The position numbers and the translations under genes were made by a program. A model generated the notes under the pieces. The model saw only the letters and a list, made by a program, of their open reading frames with translations. It was not told the origin of the DNA and searched no databases. From assembly GCF_011762125.1 (NCBI RefSeq), contig NZ_JAASQN010000009.1:1-64000 (forward strand): a stretch of DNA of 64,000 nt, read 5' to 3'. The DNA is from Sphingopyxis panaciterrae. Lineage in GTDB: Bacteria; Pseudomonadota; Alphaproteobacteria; Sphingomonadales; Sphingomonadaceae. Positions 52,054-60,869 of this stretch are shown here, one piece after another; the first letter of the stretch is position 1; every line of letters begins with the position of its first letter.

Positions 52054-52290
52054 TCAATAAAAATCCGCCGTCTCGCCGCCATTCTGCCGCGTCGTGCGAT
52101 GCACCTGCGTCGGCGCGTCACTTCGCCCGGTCCGCACCTCGATCCGTCCGTCCACGCGCCGCACCTCGGCGGGCGACACGATGCGCGCCCGCGCGACACC
52201 GACCGCGGTCGCCTGCGACTTTGGCGCCGGCACGGCGGCCGGGGCGCTCGCGGCGAGTAGCAAGGCGGCGGCAAAGGACATGGCGTTCAT
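52054..52290 (-). CDS. Small exported protein of unknown function
   Basis: A 78-residue open frame starting at MNAMSFAAALLLAASAPAAV, which looks like a complete signal peptide, followed by a mature part of about 55 residues rich in Arg, Val and Thr (ARARIVSPAEVRRVDGRIEV ... RTTRQNGGETADFY). Short sphingomonad proteins with an A-R-I-V-S-x-x-E/x-V start after a signal peptide are known to me only as hypotheticals. No strong ribosome binding site is present. It is downstream of, and on the same strand as, the bifunctional hydratase/dehydrogenase gene but beyond that gene's... upstream-side gap terminator lies between them only in reverse order, so it is an isolated gene. Moderate evidence only. 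Confidence 0.5.
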   Translation of the reverse strand: MNAMSFAAALLLAASAPAAVPAPKSQATAVGVARARIVSPAEVRRVDGRIEVRTGRSDAPTQVHRTTRQNGGETADFY

Positions 52291-52365
52291 GCTCTGCCGT
52301 AACGGCAGGTCCTGCCAGCGCTTTAACCCTGAATCGCAACATTTGGCAGGGTCGAAGGCCGGTTT

Positions 52366-52409
52366 CCGGCAAAAGAAAGGCCGCCTGCCCCACGCCGGGA
52401 CAGGCGGCC
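52366..52409 (-). terminator. Rho-independent terminator of the hydroxyacyl-CoA operon
   Basis: On the minus strand GGCCGCCTGTCCC and GGGGCAGGCGGCC form a long stem (52409-52379) followed by TTTCTTTTG (52378-52369). It begins 25 bases past the stop of the bifunctional gene at 52434 and should end the seven-gene minus-strand operon. Confidence 0.88.
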
Positions 52410-52433
52410 ATCTTTTCGTAAGCGAAAGGAGGC

Positions 52434-54467
52434 TTAGAAGCCGGCCTTCGCCGCCGCCTTTTCCTTGAGCAGCGGTGCGACCTCGAAACCGTGGCTTTCC
52501 AGCGCGGCGGCGATCTTGTCGGTGCCTTCCAGCCCGGCCCAGAACATCGGGCCGCCGCGATAGACCGGCCAGCCATAGCCATAGATCCACACGACATCGA
52601 TGTCGCTCGCGCGCTGCGCCTTGCCCTCGGCAAGGATCAAGGCGCCTTCGTTGACCATCGGATAGAGGGTGCGCTCGATGATCTCCTGATCGGTGATTGC
52701 GCGCTTCTCGATCCCCGCCTTCCCTCGGAATTCGTCGATGATCTCGCCGACGCGCGCGCTTTCCGACGGATTGCGCTTGTCGTCATAGTCGTAGAAGCCC
52801 GCCTGCTTCTTCTGGCCCCAGCGGCCCTCGGCGCACAGCGCGTCGCGGATGCTTTCGATCCGGTTCGGATCGCGGTGCCAGCCGATGTCGACGCCCGCGA
52901 GGTCGCTCATCTGGAACGGCCCCATCGGCATGCCGAAATCGGTGTGGACCTTGTCGACCTGCGCCGGGGTCGCGCCTTCGAGCAGCAGCTTCTGCGCTTC
53001 GATCTGACGCGGCGCGAGCATGCGGTTGCCGATGAAGCCGTGGCACACGCCCGCGACGACCGCGACCTTGCCGATCTTCTTGCCAATAGACATGGCTGTG
53101 GCGAGGACATCGTCGGCGGTCTTGTCGCCGCGCACGACCTCGAGCAGCTTCATGACGTTGGCGGGCGAGAAAAAGTGCATGCCGAGCACGTCGCCGGGGC
53201 GGCTCGTCGATGCCGCAATCTCGTTGACGTCGAGATAGCTGGTGTTCGACGCGAGGATGGCGCCGGGCTTGGCGATCTGGTCGAGCTTGCCGAAGATCTC
53301 CTTCTTGACGTCCATATTCTCATAGACCGCCTCGATGATCAGGTCGCAGTCGGCGAGCGCTTCGAGTTCGAGCGACGGGGTGATGAGCCCCATCATCTGG
53401 TCGACCTGTTCGGGCTTGAAGCGGCCCTTGGCGGCGCTGGCGTCGTAATTCTTGCGAATGACGCCCAGCCCGCGGTCGAGTGCGTCCTGCTGCATCTCAA
53501 CGATCGTGCAGCGGAACCCCTTTTGCAGGAAATTCATCATGATGCCGCCGCCCATCGTCCCGGCGCCGATGATGCCGACATGCTGGACGTCGCGCAGCTT
53601 GATGTCCTTGGGCAGGCCGTCGATCTTCGCGGCCTGGCGCTCGGCGAAGAAGATATGGCGCTGCGCGGCCGACTGGCTGCCGAACATCAGCTTGGTGAAT
53701 TCCTCGCGCTCGAAGGCGAGGCCCTCGTCGAACGGCAGGCGCGTCGCCGCCTCGACGCAGGCGAGGTTCGCATAAGGCGCGTCGAAACCGCGCCAGCGCT
53801 TGGCATTGGCGGTCTTGAGTTGCTCGATCACCGCGACGTCGCCGAACACCGCGCGTTCGCGCGTCGGGCGCGGGCCGTCGGCGATCTTGGTGCGGGCAAA
53901 GGCGATGGCATCGGCGGCCAGGCTGTCCTCGCCGGCGAGGGCATCGACAAGGCCGAGCTCCTTCGCCTTGGCGGCGGGCAGCGGTTCGCCGAGCGAGGTC
54001 ATCGTCGCCGCGGCCTCGACCCCGACGACGCGCGGCAGGCGCTGGGTGCCGCCGGCGCCCGGCAGCAGGCCGAGCTTGACCTCGGGCACGCCGAGCTTCG
54101 CCGAGGGGACGGCGACGCGGTAATGGCAGACGAGCGCGGTTTCGAGCCCGCCGCCGAGCGCCGTGCCGTGGATCGCGGCGACCACCGGCTTGGTCGCGGC
54201 TTCGATGCTGTTCAGCACCGCGTTGAAATCGGGACCGCGCGGCGCCTTGCCGAACTCGCTGATGTCGGCGCCCGCAATGAAGGTGCTGCCGTCGCAGCGC
54301 AGCACGATCGCCTTGACGCTATCGTCGGCCAGCGCCGCGGCGAAATGGTCGGCGAGGCCCTGGCGGACGTGCCAGCTCAGCGCGTTGACCGGCGGGTTGT
54401 TGACGATGACGACGGCGACCTCGCCATCCTTTTCCATCGTAACGCTGACGGGGGTTTCTTCGGACAT
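52434..54467 (-). CDS. Bifunctional enoyl-CoA hydratase / 3-hydroxyacyl-CoA dehydrogenase
   Basis: A 677-residue multifunctional enzyme. The crotonase domain is at residues 1-190 ([48 protein letters not shown]). The NAD-binding hydroxyacyl-CoA dehydrogenase domain starts at about 297 ([20 protein letters not shown]) and includes [15 protein letters not shown] and [17 protein letters not shown], followed by two C-terminal helical domains. It resembles FadJ and peroxisomal MFE1 more than FadB and lacks an isomerase-specific extension. It is the last gene of the operon that starts at 60760; the product needs a thiolase from elsewhere. It is 23 bases downstream of the serine hydrolase gene. Confidence 0.93.
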   Translation of the reverse strand: MSEETPVSVTMEKDGEVAVVIVNNPPVNALSWHVRQGLADHFAAALADDSVKAIVLRCDGSTFIAGADISEFGKAPRGPDFNAVLNSIEAATKPVVAAIHGTALGGGLETALVCHYRVAVPSAKLGVPEVKLGLLPGAGGTQRLPRVVGVEAAATMTSLGEPLPAAKAKELGLVDALAGEDSLAADAIAFARTKIADGPRPTRERAVFGDVAVIEQLKTANAKRWRGFDAPYANLACVEAATRLPFDEGLAFEREEFTKLMFGSQSAAQRHIFFAERQAAKIDGLPKDIKLRDVQHVGIIGAGTMGGGIMMNFLQKGFRCTIVEMQQDALDRGLGVIRKNYDASAAKGRFKPEQVDQMMGLITPSLELEALADCDLIIEAVYENMDVKKEIFGKLDQIAKPGAILASNTSYLDVNEIAASTSRPGDVLGMHFFSPANVMKLLEVVRGDKTADDVLATAMSIGKKIGKVAVVAGVCHGFIGNRMLAPRQIEAQKLLLEGATPAQVDKVHTDFGMPMGPFQMSDLAGVDIGWHRDPNRIESIRDALCAEGRWGQKKQAGFYDYDDKRNPSESARVGEIIDEFRGKAGIEKRAITDQEIIERTLYPMVNEGALILAEGKAQRASDIDVVWIYGYGWPVYRGGPMFWAGLEGTDKIAAALESHGFEVAPLLKEKAAAKAGF

Positions 54468-54490
54468 GGGAGACTCCTTGGTTCTAACAG

Positions 54491-55693
54491 TCAGTCATCG
54501 ATCGCGGCGTGGACGAGCGTCTTGACCTCGCGCCGCACGGGATAGGTGGAGGAGGGCATGAGCTGGGTCATGAAGACCATGCAGATTTCCTCGACCGGAT
54601 CGACGAAGAAGCCGGTCGAAAACATGCCGCCCCAGTAAAAATCGCCCGCCGAGCCCGGAATACCCGCCGCCGCCGGGTCGAGCGTGACCGCGAAGCCGAG
54701 CCCGAAGCCGACCCCGGCATTCTCGTCCTCGCTGAAGATGCCGACGCTATGCTGGGTCAGGTCGCCGCCGCCGGCGAGATGGTTCGACGTCATCAGGTCG
54801 AGCGTCTTGCGGCTGACGATCCGCACATCGCCCAGCTTGCCGCCGCCGAGCAGCATCAGGCAGAAGCGGTGATAATCATCGAGCGTCGAGGCGAGCCCGC
54901 CGCCCCCCGAATGGAAGCTGCGGTCTTTTGCCCAGCGGCTGCGCGCGCCGCCGTCGAAACCCTGCATCTTGTCCTTCGGGTGAAAGGCATAGGCGTCGGT
55001 CAGCCGGTGCTGCTGGCCGGCCGGGACCTGGAATCCGGTGTCGACCATGCCAAGCGGCGCGAAGATGCGCTCGTGCAGCACCTCTCCGAACGGCTTGCCC
55101 TCGATCCGCTCGATCACCGCGCCGAGCACATCGGTCGCCATCGAATAGTTCCAGTGCGCGCCGGGATCGAACTGCAGCGGGATTTTCGCGAGGTCGGCGA
55201 TGAAGCTGTCCATCGTGTAATCGGCGTCGAAATCGTCGATGCGTGCCTTGCGATAGGCGGCGTCGACCGGGGTGCGCTCCTGAAAGCCATAGGTCAGCCC
55301 GGCGGTGTGGCGCAGCAGGTCGACCATCAGGATCGGCCGCGCCGGCGGGCGCGTCAGGAACGGCACATTGCCGCCGCCCGCGACGAAGACGCCGGTGTCC
55401 CTGAATTCGGGGCAGAACTTCACCAGCGGGTCGGACAGCGCGACCTTGCCCTCCTCTACCAGCATCATGAAGGCGATGCTGGTGATCGGCTTGGTCATGC
55501 TGGCGATGCGGAAGATCGCATCATCCTTCAGCGGCTCGCCCGGCCGCGCTTCGCCGATGCACGAGCGGTGCGCGATCTCGCCGCGCCGCGACACCAAAGT
55601 CGCCGCGTGCGGCAAGCGGCCGGTATCGACATATTTGGTGGCGAGAAAGGCGGGGATGCGGCCCAGCCGCGCGGTGTCGAATCCATGGGTCAT
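54491..55693 (-). CDS. Beta-lactamase-fold serine hydrolase (class C / EstB-like)
   Basis: A 400-residue serine hydrolase of the penicillin-binding-protein / class C beta-lactamase fold. The nucleophile motif S-x-x-K is SMTK at residues 65-68 ([20 protein letters not shown]), the Tyr motif lies in [17 protein letters not shown], and a [15 protein letters not shown] segment occupies the usual position of the late structural motif. No signal peptide is visible, so it is probably cytoplasmic and an esterase, lactonase or amidase rather than a beta-lactamase. Its place in an acyl-CoA operon with a 4-hydroxyacyl kinase-like protein makes a lactone or hydroxy-ester hydrolase attractive, which is inference. 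Confidence 0.87.
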   Translation of the reverse strand: MTHGFDTARLGRIPAFLATKYVDTGRLPHAATLVSRRGEIAHRSCIGEARPGEPLKDDAIFRIASMTKPITSIAFMMLVEEGKVALSDPLVKFCPEFRDTGVFVAGGGNVPFLTRPPARPILMVDLLRHTAGLTYGFQERTPVDAAYRKARIDDFDADYTMDSFIADLAKIPLQFDPGAHWNYSMATDVLGAVIERIEGKPFGEVLHERIFAPLGMVDTGFQVPAGQQHRLTDAYAFHPKDKMQGFDGGARSRWAKDRSFHSGGGGLASTLDDYHRFCLMLLGGGKLGDVRIVSRKTLDLMTSNHLAGGGDLTQHSVGIFSEDENAGVGFGLGFAVTLDPAAAGIPGSAGDFYWGGMFSTGFFVDPVEEICMVFMTQLMPSSTYPVRREVKTLVHAAIDD

Positions 55694-55706
55694 GCGCGCA
55701 GGCCTA

Positions 55707-56513
55707 TCAGTGCGAGGTCTGGCCGAGCAACTGGCGTGTCACCGGGTGCGAACTGGTCAGCCCGCCATCGACCGCGATCGCCTGTCCGTTGACATAGCTC
55801 GCCTGATCGCTCGCCAGGAACAGCGCGACGTTCGCCAGTTCCTCGGGCTGTGCCGCGCGGCGCAGCGGGTTCAATTGGCCGAGCTTGTGCGTGACCTCTT
55901 TCGCTTTCGCATAGTCGAAGGTCGGTTTGGTCATGCCGGTTTCGGTCAGCCCGGGGCACACCGCGTTCACCCGCACGCCGCTCGTCGACAGCTGCTGCGC
56001 GGCGACCTTGGCAAGGTTGATCACCCCCGCCTTCGACGCCGAATAGGCGCCGGGGCCGGCGCCCGAATTGATCCCCGCGACGCTCGCGGTCAGCACGATC
56101 GCGCCGCCGCGCCCCTGATCGACCATTGCCTTGCCCGCATGCTTCACCATCAGCGCCGGGCCGATCAGGTTGACGCGCAAAGTCTCGGCCCAGGCGGCGG
56201 GATCGAAATCGAAGATGCCGCCCATGTCGCCGATGATCCCGGCGTTGGCGAAGGCGACATCGAGCGCGCCATAAGTGTCTTTGGCGGCCGCGACGAGGCT
56301 CGCGACGTCGGCTTCGATGCCTGCGTCGATTTCGAACGCGACGGCCTCGCCACCGGCATCTTTCACCAGCTGCGCGGTCTCATGCACCGCCGGGGTCTTG
56401 TCGCCGAGCACCAGCTTCGCCCCCTCGGCGGCGAAGCGCAGCGCGCTGGCGCGGCCGATGCCCGATCCGGCGCCGGTGATGATCGCGACCTTGCCGTCCA
56501 ATGCTCCGCTCAT
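55707..56513 (-). CDS. Short-chain dehydrogenase/reductase 1 of the acyl-CoA operon
   Basis: A 268-residue classical [24 protein letters not shown] at the end of the fourth strand, the Ser in [13 protein letters not shown], and AYSASKAGV with catalytic Tyr and Lys. The start MSGALDGKV forms an ATGA overlap with the preceding SDR gene; the longer open frame lies inside that gene. Likely oxidises or reduces a hydroxyacyl-CoA or alcohol intermediate. The end of the protein ([20 protein letters not shown]) shows no targeting signal. Confidence 0.9.
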   Translation of the reverse strand: MSGALDGKVAIITGAGSGIGRASALRFAAEGAKLVLGDKTPAVHETAQLVKDAGGEAVAFEIDAGIEADVASLVAAAKDTYGALDVAFANAGIIGDMGGIFDFDPAAWAETLRVNLIGPALMVKHAGKAMVDQGRGGAIVLTASVAGINSGAGPGAYSASKAGVINLAKVAAQQLSTSGVRVNAVCPGLTETGMTKPTFDYAKAKEVTHKLGQLNPLRRAAQPEELANVALFLASDQASYVNGQAIAVDGGLTSSHPVTRQLLGQTSH

Positions 56514-57271
56514 ACCACCACACCTCCATCGAGAACCATTGTCTGCCCGGTCATGAAACTCGACGCTTCCGAGCCCAGATACACCGCCGCGCCCGCGATC
56601 TCGCGCGGCTCGCCGATGCGGCCGAGGCAGGCATTCGAGGTCGAGGCTTTCAGATTTTCGGGATTTTCCCACAACGCCTTGGCGAAATCGGTCTTTACCA
56701 GCCCCGGCGCGATCGCGTTGATCCGGATGTTCGATGGCCCGAACTCGCGCGCAAGATTTTTGACCATCTGGATATCGGCGGCCTTGGTGATCGCGTAAGT
56801 GCCGATGATCGCGGTCCCGCGCAGGCCGCCGATCGACGAAACAAGGATGATCGACCCCGCCTTGCGCTCGCGCATGCCCGGCACGACCATCGTGATCAGC
56901 CAGTGCTGCGCGACGATATTATGGTCGAGCGTCTTGCGCAGCGCTTCGTCGCTGATCGTTTCCATCGGGCCGTAGTGCGGGTTCGATGCGGCGTTGCAGA
57001 CGAGGATATCGATCCGACCGAAGGCGGCGCGCCCGGCGTCGACCATGGCCTGCAGCGATTCCTTCGACGACAGGCTCGACGATACCGCAATCGCATGGCC
57101 GGGATGCTTGGCGTTGATCGCCGCGGCGATCTCTTCGCACGGTTCCAGATTGCGGCTGGTGATCACGACCTTCGCGCCATGATCGGCATATTCCTCGGCG
57201 ATCGCGCGCCCGATGCCGCGCGACGACCCGGTGATGATCGCGACCTTGCCGCTGAGGTCGAACAGGCTCAT
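56510..57271 (-). CDS. Short-chain dehydrogenase/reductase 2 of the acyl-CoA operon
   Basis: A 253-residue classical SDR: TGSSRGIGRAIAEEY, CNAAS in place of the NNAG motif, ILVSSIGG and TYAITKAAD with catalytic Tyr-Lys. It resembles the DHRS4/YhdF-like and LvaD-like group. The LvaD protein of the levulinate pathway, which acts after the kinase/dehydrogenase steps, is of similar type, but SDR substrate cannot be read from sequence. Overlaps the kinase-like gene upstream and the first SDR downstream, each by 4 bases. Confidence 0.9.
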   Translation of the reverse strand: MSLFDLSGKVAIITGSSRGIGRAIAEEYADHGAKVVITSRNLEPCEEIAAAINAKHPGHAIAVSSSLSSKESLQAMVDAGRAAFGRIDILVCNAASNPHYGPMETISDEALRKTLDHNIVAQHWLITMVVPGMRERKAGSIILVSSIGGLRGTAIIGTYAITKAADIQMVKNLAREFGPSNIRINAIAPGLVKTDFAKALWENPENLKASTSNACLGRIGEPREIAGAAVYLGSEASSFMTGQTMVLDGGVVV

Positions 57272-58335
57272 GCCCCGGCTTTCTTCGCGAAGTCCCATGC
57301 CGTTTCGGCGAGCGGGCGGACGCGTTCGGACATGTCCTTCGCATGCTGGGACGAGGCGGTTCCCTCGATCACCCGCTTCTTGATGCCCTGGATGATGCCC
57401 GCGAGGCGGAAGAAATTATAGGCGAAATACCAGTTCATGTCGGGCACGCCGTCACGGCCGGTGGCGGCGCAATAGCGGGTGACCACCTCGTCGAGCTCCG
57501 GAATGCCGAGCGCCTTGCGGTCGAGATCGGCGACGCCCGACCGCCCGCCATTATCGGTCACCCAGGCCATCGCGACATAGGTGAAATCGGCGAGCGGATC
57601 GCCGAGGGTCGACAGCTCCCAGTCGAGCACCGCGAGCACTTCGGGCCGATCCCTGGCAAAGATCATATTGTCGATGCGGTAATCGCCATGGACGACGCTG
57701 GTGCGCGTCTGCTCGGGCAGGGTCGCGGGCAGCCAGGCGATCAGCCGCTCCATCTCGTCCATCGTTTCGGTTTCGGAGAGCCGGTACTGCTTCGTCCAGC
57801 GATCGACCTGGCGGCCGAAATAATTGCCGGGCTTGCCGAAATCCGCAAGCCCCGCCGCCTCGACATCGACGCTGTGGAGCGCCGCGAGCGTGTCGATCAT
57901 CGCCTCATAAGTGGCGCGGCGGTTTTCGGGGGTCGATCCCGGCATCGCGCCGTCCCAGATCGTCTGGCCGTCGACCATGCCCATCACATAGAACCAGCTG
58001 CCGACGACGCTGTCGTCGGTGCACAGGCCATATTGGCGCGCCACGGGAAAGCCCGCCTTATGAAGTCCCGCCTGCACCTTATATTCGCGATCGACCGCAT
58101 GCGCCGATGGCAGCAATTGGCCAAAAGGCTTGCGGCGGAGCACATAATTGCCCGACTGCGCCGCGATCTTGTACGTCGGGTTCGACTGGCCGCCGGCAAA
58201 TTTGCCCTGCGTCAGCGGCCCTTCGAAACCTTCGACATGGGCTTCCATCCATTGGGTCAGCTTTGCTTCGTCAAGGATGTCGGCGCCTTCGGGGGCGACG
58301 GTGCCGCTGAAGGCCTTTTGTGCATCTAATGTCAT
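57268..58335 (-). CDS. ACAD10/11-type phosphotransferase (4-hydroxyacyl-CoA kinase-like)
   Basis: A 355-residue aminoglycoside-phosphotransferase-fold kinase. GGQSNPTYKI near the N-terminus, LRRKPFGQLLPSAHAVDREY, the catalytic loop HGDYRIDNMIF (H-x-D-x4-N) and the metal-binding VLDWELSTLGDPLADF are present. These phrases match the N-terminal kinase half of vertebrate ACAD10/ACAD11 closely, and the group also contains LvaA of bacterial levulinate degradation. Such kinases phosphorylate the 4-hydroxyl of 4-hydroxyacyl-CoA so that a partner acyl-CoA dehydrogenase can eliminate phosphate. The partner is the first gene of this operon (59471-60760). Overlaps the alcohol dehydrogenase gene by 4 bases. 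Confidence 0.9.
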   Translation of the reverse strand: MTLDAQKAFSGTVAPEGADILDEAKLTQWMEAHVEGFEGPLTQGKFAGGQSNPTYKIAAQSGNYVLRRKPFGQLLPSAHAVDREYKVQAGLHKAGFPVARQYGLCTDDSVVGSWFYVMGMVDGQTIWDGAMPGSTPENRRATYEAMIDTLAALHSVDVEAAGLADFGKPGNYFGRQVDRWTKQYRLSETETMDEMERLIAWLPATLPEQTRTSVVHGDYRIDNMIFARDRPEVLAVLDWELSTLGDPLADFTYVAMAWVTDNGGRSGVADLDRKALGIPELDEVVTRYCAATGRDGVPDMNWYFAYNFFRLAGIIQGIKKRVIEGTASSQHAKDMSERVRPLAETAWDFAKKAGA

Positions 58336-59423
58336 TGGCCGAATACGATCACCGACCGTGCGGCGTCGCCCTTTTTCATGCGGTCGAAACCGTCGTTGAT
58401 CTTTTCGAGCGGGATCGTCTCGGCGACGATCGAGTCGAGGTCGAGCAGTCCGCGCAGGTAGAAATCGACGAGGCGCGGGATATCGACGGGGAAGCGGTTG
58501 CCGCCCATGATCGCGCCCTGCAATTTCTTGCCCGAAAGCAGGTCCATCGCGCTGAGCCCGACCTTTTCCGACAGCGGCATCATGCCGAGGATCGTCGCGG
58601 TGCCGCCGCGGCGCAGCGAGGCGACCGCGAGGCTCGCCGAAGCCGGACGCCCGACCGCCTCGATCGCATGATCGACGCCGCCCTTGGTCAACTCCAGAAT
58701 CTGCTTTGCGGCATCATCGGCAAGCGCGTCGACCACATCGGTCGCGCCGAGCTTTACCGCCAGTGCGCGCTTTTCGGCAACCGGGTCGGCGGCGATGATG
58801 CGGCCCGCGCCGGCGATCTTCGCGGCGTTGATCGTCGCGAGACCCACACCGCCGCAGCCGACGACCGCGACGGTCTCGCCCGGGGTCAGCTTGCATGCGT
58901 TGAAGATCGTCCCCGCGCCCGTCGTCACCGCGCAGCCGATCACCGCGGCGCGGTCGAGCGGCATGTCGGGATCGATGCGCACGCAGGCATGTTCGTGGAC
59001 CAGCATCGTCTCGGCAAAGGCGCTGAGGTTCAGCATCTGGTTGACGATGCTGCCGTCGGGGCGGGTGATCCGCGGCGGCTGGCCCGGTGCGCGGCGCGTG
59101 TCGCCGCCCATGCACAGCGACATGCGGCCGCTGACGCAAAATTCGCAGTGGCCGCAAAAGGCGCTGAGGCAGGTGACGACCGCATCGCCGACCTTCACCG
59201 TGCGCACTTCGCTGCCGACCGCCTCGACGATGCCCGCGGCTTCATGGCCGGGGATCGCGGGCAGGGGGTGCGGATAGGCGCCGTCGATGAAGTGCAGGTC
59301 CGAATGGCAGAGCCCGCACGCGGCGGTGCGGATGCGCACCTCGTGCGGGCCGCAGTCGGCGATCTGGACGGTCTCGATCGACAGCGGCTGGCCCGGCTCG
59401 ATCAGGATGGCGGCTTTGGTCAT
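58332..59423 (-). CDS. Zinc-dependent alcohol dehydrogenase (class III-like)
   Basis: A 363-residue medium-chain dehydrogenase. The catalytic zinc ligand Cys is in AACGLCHSDLHF, the GHEAAGIVEAVG motif follows, the structural zinc Cys cluster is CGHCEFCVSGRMSLC, and the NAD motif is VVGCGGVGLATINA. It is like the mycobacterial AdhD and the S-(hydroxymethyl)mycothiol/glutathione dehydrogenase group in overall layout, but the context suggests oxidation of a hydroxylated acid or alcohol. It lies between the acyl-CoA dehydrogenase and the kinase of the ACAD10/11-like pair. Confidence 0.91.
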   Translation of the reverse strand: MTKAAILIEPGQPLSIETVQIADCGPHEVRIRTAACGLCHSDLHFIDGAYPHPLPAIPGHEAAGIVEAVGSEVRTVKVGDAVVTCLSAFCGHCEFCVSGRMSLCMGGDTRRAPGQPPRITRPDGSIVNQMLNLSAFAETMLVHEHACVRIDPDMPLDRAAVIGCAVTTGAGTIFNACKLTPGETVAVVGCGGVGLATINAAKIAGAGRIIAADPVAEKRALAVKLGATDVVDALADDAAKQILELTKGGVDHAIEAVGRPASASLAVASLRRGGTATILGMMPLSEKVGLSAMDLLSGKKLQGAIMGGNRFPVDIPRLVDFYLRGLLDLDSIVAETIPLEKINDGFDRMKKGDAARSVIVFGQ

Positions 59424-59441
59424 CTAAGGCTCCGTTCTGTC

Positions 59442-59463
59442 CCCCTCCCGCAAGCGGGAGGGG
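59442..59463. repeat. Short perfect hairpin inside the acyl-CoA operon
   Basis: CCCCTCCCGC and GCGGGAGGGG with an AA loop, in the 47-base gap between the acyl-CoA dehydrogenase and the alcohol dehydrogenase genes. It resembles the element at 54-74. Without a T-run it is more likely an mRNA stability or processing element than a terminator. Confidence 0.75.
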
Positions 59464-59470
59464 AGAAAGC

Positions 59471-60760
59471 TTACCGCGAGGCGCCGATGTCGCCCGACGA
59501 AAAGCCCGGCTCGGCGGCATCGCTGTGCTTGGCGAATTCGATGCGCGCGATCGCACGTTCGTGGACTTCGTCGGGACCGTCGGCCAGACGCAGGGTGCGT
59601 TGATGGGCATAAGCCTTGGCCAGCCCGAAATCCTCGGACACGCCCGCGCCGCCATGCGCCTGGATCGCATCGTCGATGATCTGCAAGGCCATGTTCGGCG
59701 CCTGCACCTTGATCATCGCGATTTCCGCCGCTGCCGACTTGTTGCCGACCTTGTCCATCATGTCGGCGGCCTTGAGGCAGAGCAGGCGCGTCATCTCGAT
59801 GTCGATGCGCGCGCGCGCCAGGCGATGTTCCCAGATGCTGTATTCGGCAACCTTGCGGCCGAAGGCGACGCGCGACTGCAGCCGCTTCGCCATCTTCGAA
59901 ATCGCTTCTTCGGCGACGCCGATCGTACGCATGCAGTGATGGATGCGGCCCGGGCCGAGGCGCCCCTGCGCGATTTCGAAACCGCGGCCCTCGCCGAGCA
60001 GCATCGCGTCCTCGGCGTTGACGCGGACGTCCTTCAGCTCGATTTCCATATGGCCGTGCGGCGCATCGTCATAGCCGAAGACGGGCAGGTGGCGCAGGAT
60101 GTTCACGCCGGGGGCGTTCAGCGGCATCAATACCATCGACTGCTGCGCGTGGCGCTTGGCGGCAAAGTCGGTCTTGCCCATGACGATCGCGACTTCGCAG
60201 CGCGGATCGCCCGCACCCGACGACCACCATTTGGTGCCGTTGATCACATAATCGTCGCCGTCGCGTTCGATCCGCGTCTCGATATTCGTCGCGTCGGACG
60301 AGGCGACCGCGGGCTCGGTCATCAGGAAGGCCGAACGGATCTGGCCGTTCATCAGGCGGCCGAGATATTTTTCCTTCTGCTTGGCCGTTCCGTAACGGTG
60401 AAATACTTCCATATTGCCGGTGTCGGGCGCCGAGCAGTTGAACACTTCGCTGGCAAAGCCGACGCGGCCCATTTCCTCGGCGCACAGCGCATATTCAAGG
60501 TTGGTGAGGCCGGGGCCTTCGAATTCGAACGTCTCGTCGACATGATGATGCGCGCCCGACCTGGGCGGCATGAACAGGTTCCAGATGCCGGCTTCTTTCG
60601 CTTCAGCCTTCAGATCCTCGACGATCTGGATCACCTTCCAGCGCTCGCCGGCCTTGTCCTGCTTGTCATAGGTGGGGACGGCGGGGCGAACCTTGCGCTC
60701 GATGAAATCGCGCACCCGATCGCGCCAATAGACCTGCCGGTCGGTGAGGTCGAAATCCAT
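59471..60760 (-). CDS. ACAD10/11-type acyl-CoA dehydrogenase
   Basis: A 429-residue FAD acyl-CoA dehydrogenase with the markers of the ACAD10/ACAD11 C-terminal half: [51 protein letters not shown] and [20 protein letters not shown]. These enzymes act with an APH-fold kinase (here at 57268-58335) on 4-phospho-acyl-CoAs. The start [10 protein letters not shown] has a strong GGGAAGGA Shine-Dalgarno sequence, and an exact TTTACGT palindrome ends 16 bases upstream. It is the first gene of the seven-gene minus-strand operon. The same protein could also serve as an ordinary long-chain acyl-CoA dehydrogenase. Confidence 0.93.
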   Translation of the reverse strand: MDFDLTDRQVYWRDRVRDFIERKVRPAVPTYDKQDKAGERWKVIQIVEDLKAEAKEAGIWNLFMPPRSGAHHHVDETFEFEGPGLTNLEYALCAEEMGRVGFASEVFNCSAPDTGNMEVFHRYGTAKQKEKYLGRLMNGQIRSAFLMTEPAVASSDATNIETRIERDGDDYVINGTKWWSSGAGDPRCEVAIVMGKTDFAAKRHAQQSMVLMPLNAPGVNILRHLPVFGYDDAPHGHMEIELKDVRVNAEDAMLLGEGRGFEIAQGRLGPGRIHHCMRTIGVAEEAISKMAKRLQSRVAFGRKVAEYSIWEHRLARARIDIEMTRLLCLKAADMMDKVGNKSAAAEIAMIKVQAPNMALQIIDDAIQAHGGAGVSEDFGLAKAYAHQRTLRLADGPDEVHERAIARIEFAKHSDAAEPGFSSGDIGASR

Positions 60761-60775
60761 CTTCGCATCCTTCCC

Positions 60776-60791
60776 TTTACGTTCACGTAAA
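60776..60791. promoter_or_regulatory. LiuR-like (MerR family) operator ahead of the acyl-CoA operon
   Basis: TTTACGTTCACGTAAA, a perfect 7-base inverted repeat with a 2-base centre. It resembles the TTTACGT-N2-ACGTAAA sites that, as I recall, MerR-family LiuR-type regulators use for branched-chain amino acid and fatty acid genes. It lies between the preceding gene and the ribosome binding site of the acyl-CoA dehydrogenase. A variant copy is at 63299-63314. No MerR-type gene is in the window. Confidence 0.7.
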
Positions 60792-60869
60792 CCATTGGAC
60801 CGATTCGCCGGGCTTGCCAAGTCCCGCGGTCCGAAAATTACATCATCGCGCCGCACGGCGACATGATCG

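Noticed and set aside
54491-55693. Antibiotic-resistance beta-lactamase
   Set aside because: The S-x-x-K fold is present, but there is no signal peptide and the gene is embedded in an acyl-CoA degradation operon, so an esterase or lactonase role is more likely.
57268-58335. Aminoglycoside phosphotransferase (resistance enzyme)
   Set aside because: The kinase fold is shared, but the specific phrases match the ACAD10/11 and LvaA-type acyl-CoA kinases and the neighbours are acyl-CoA enzymes.
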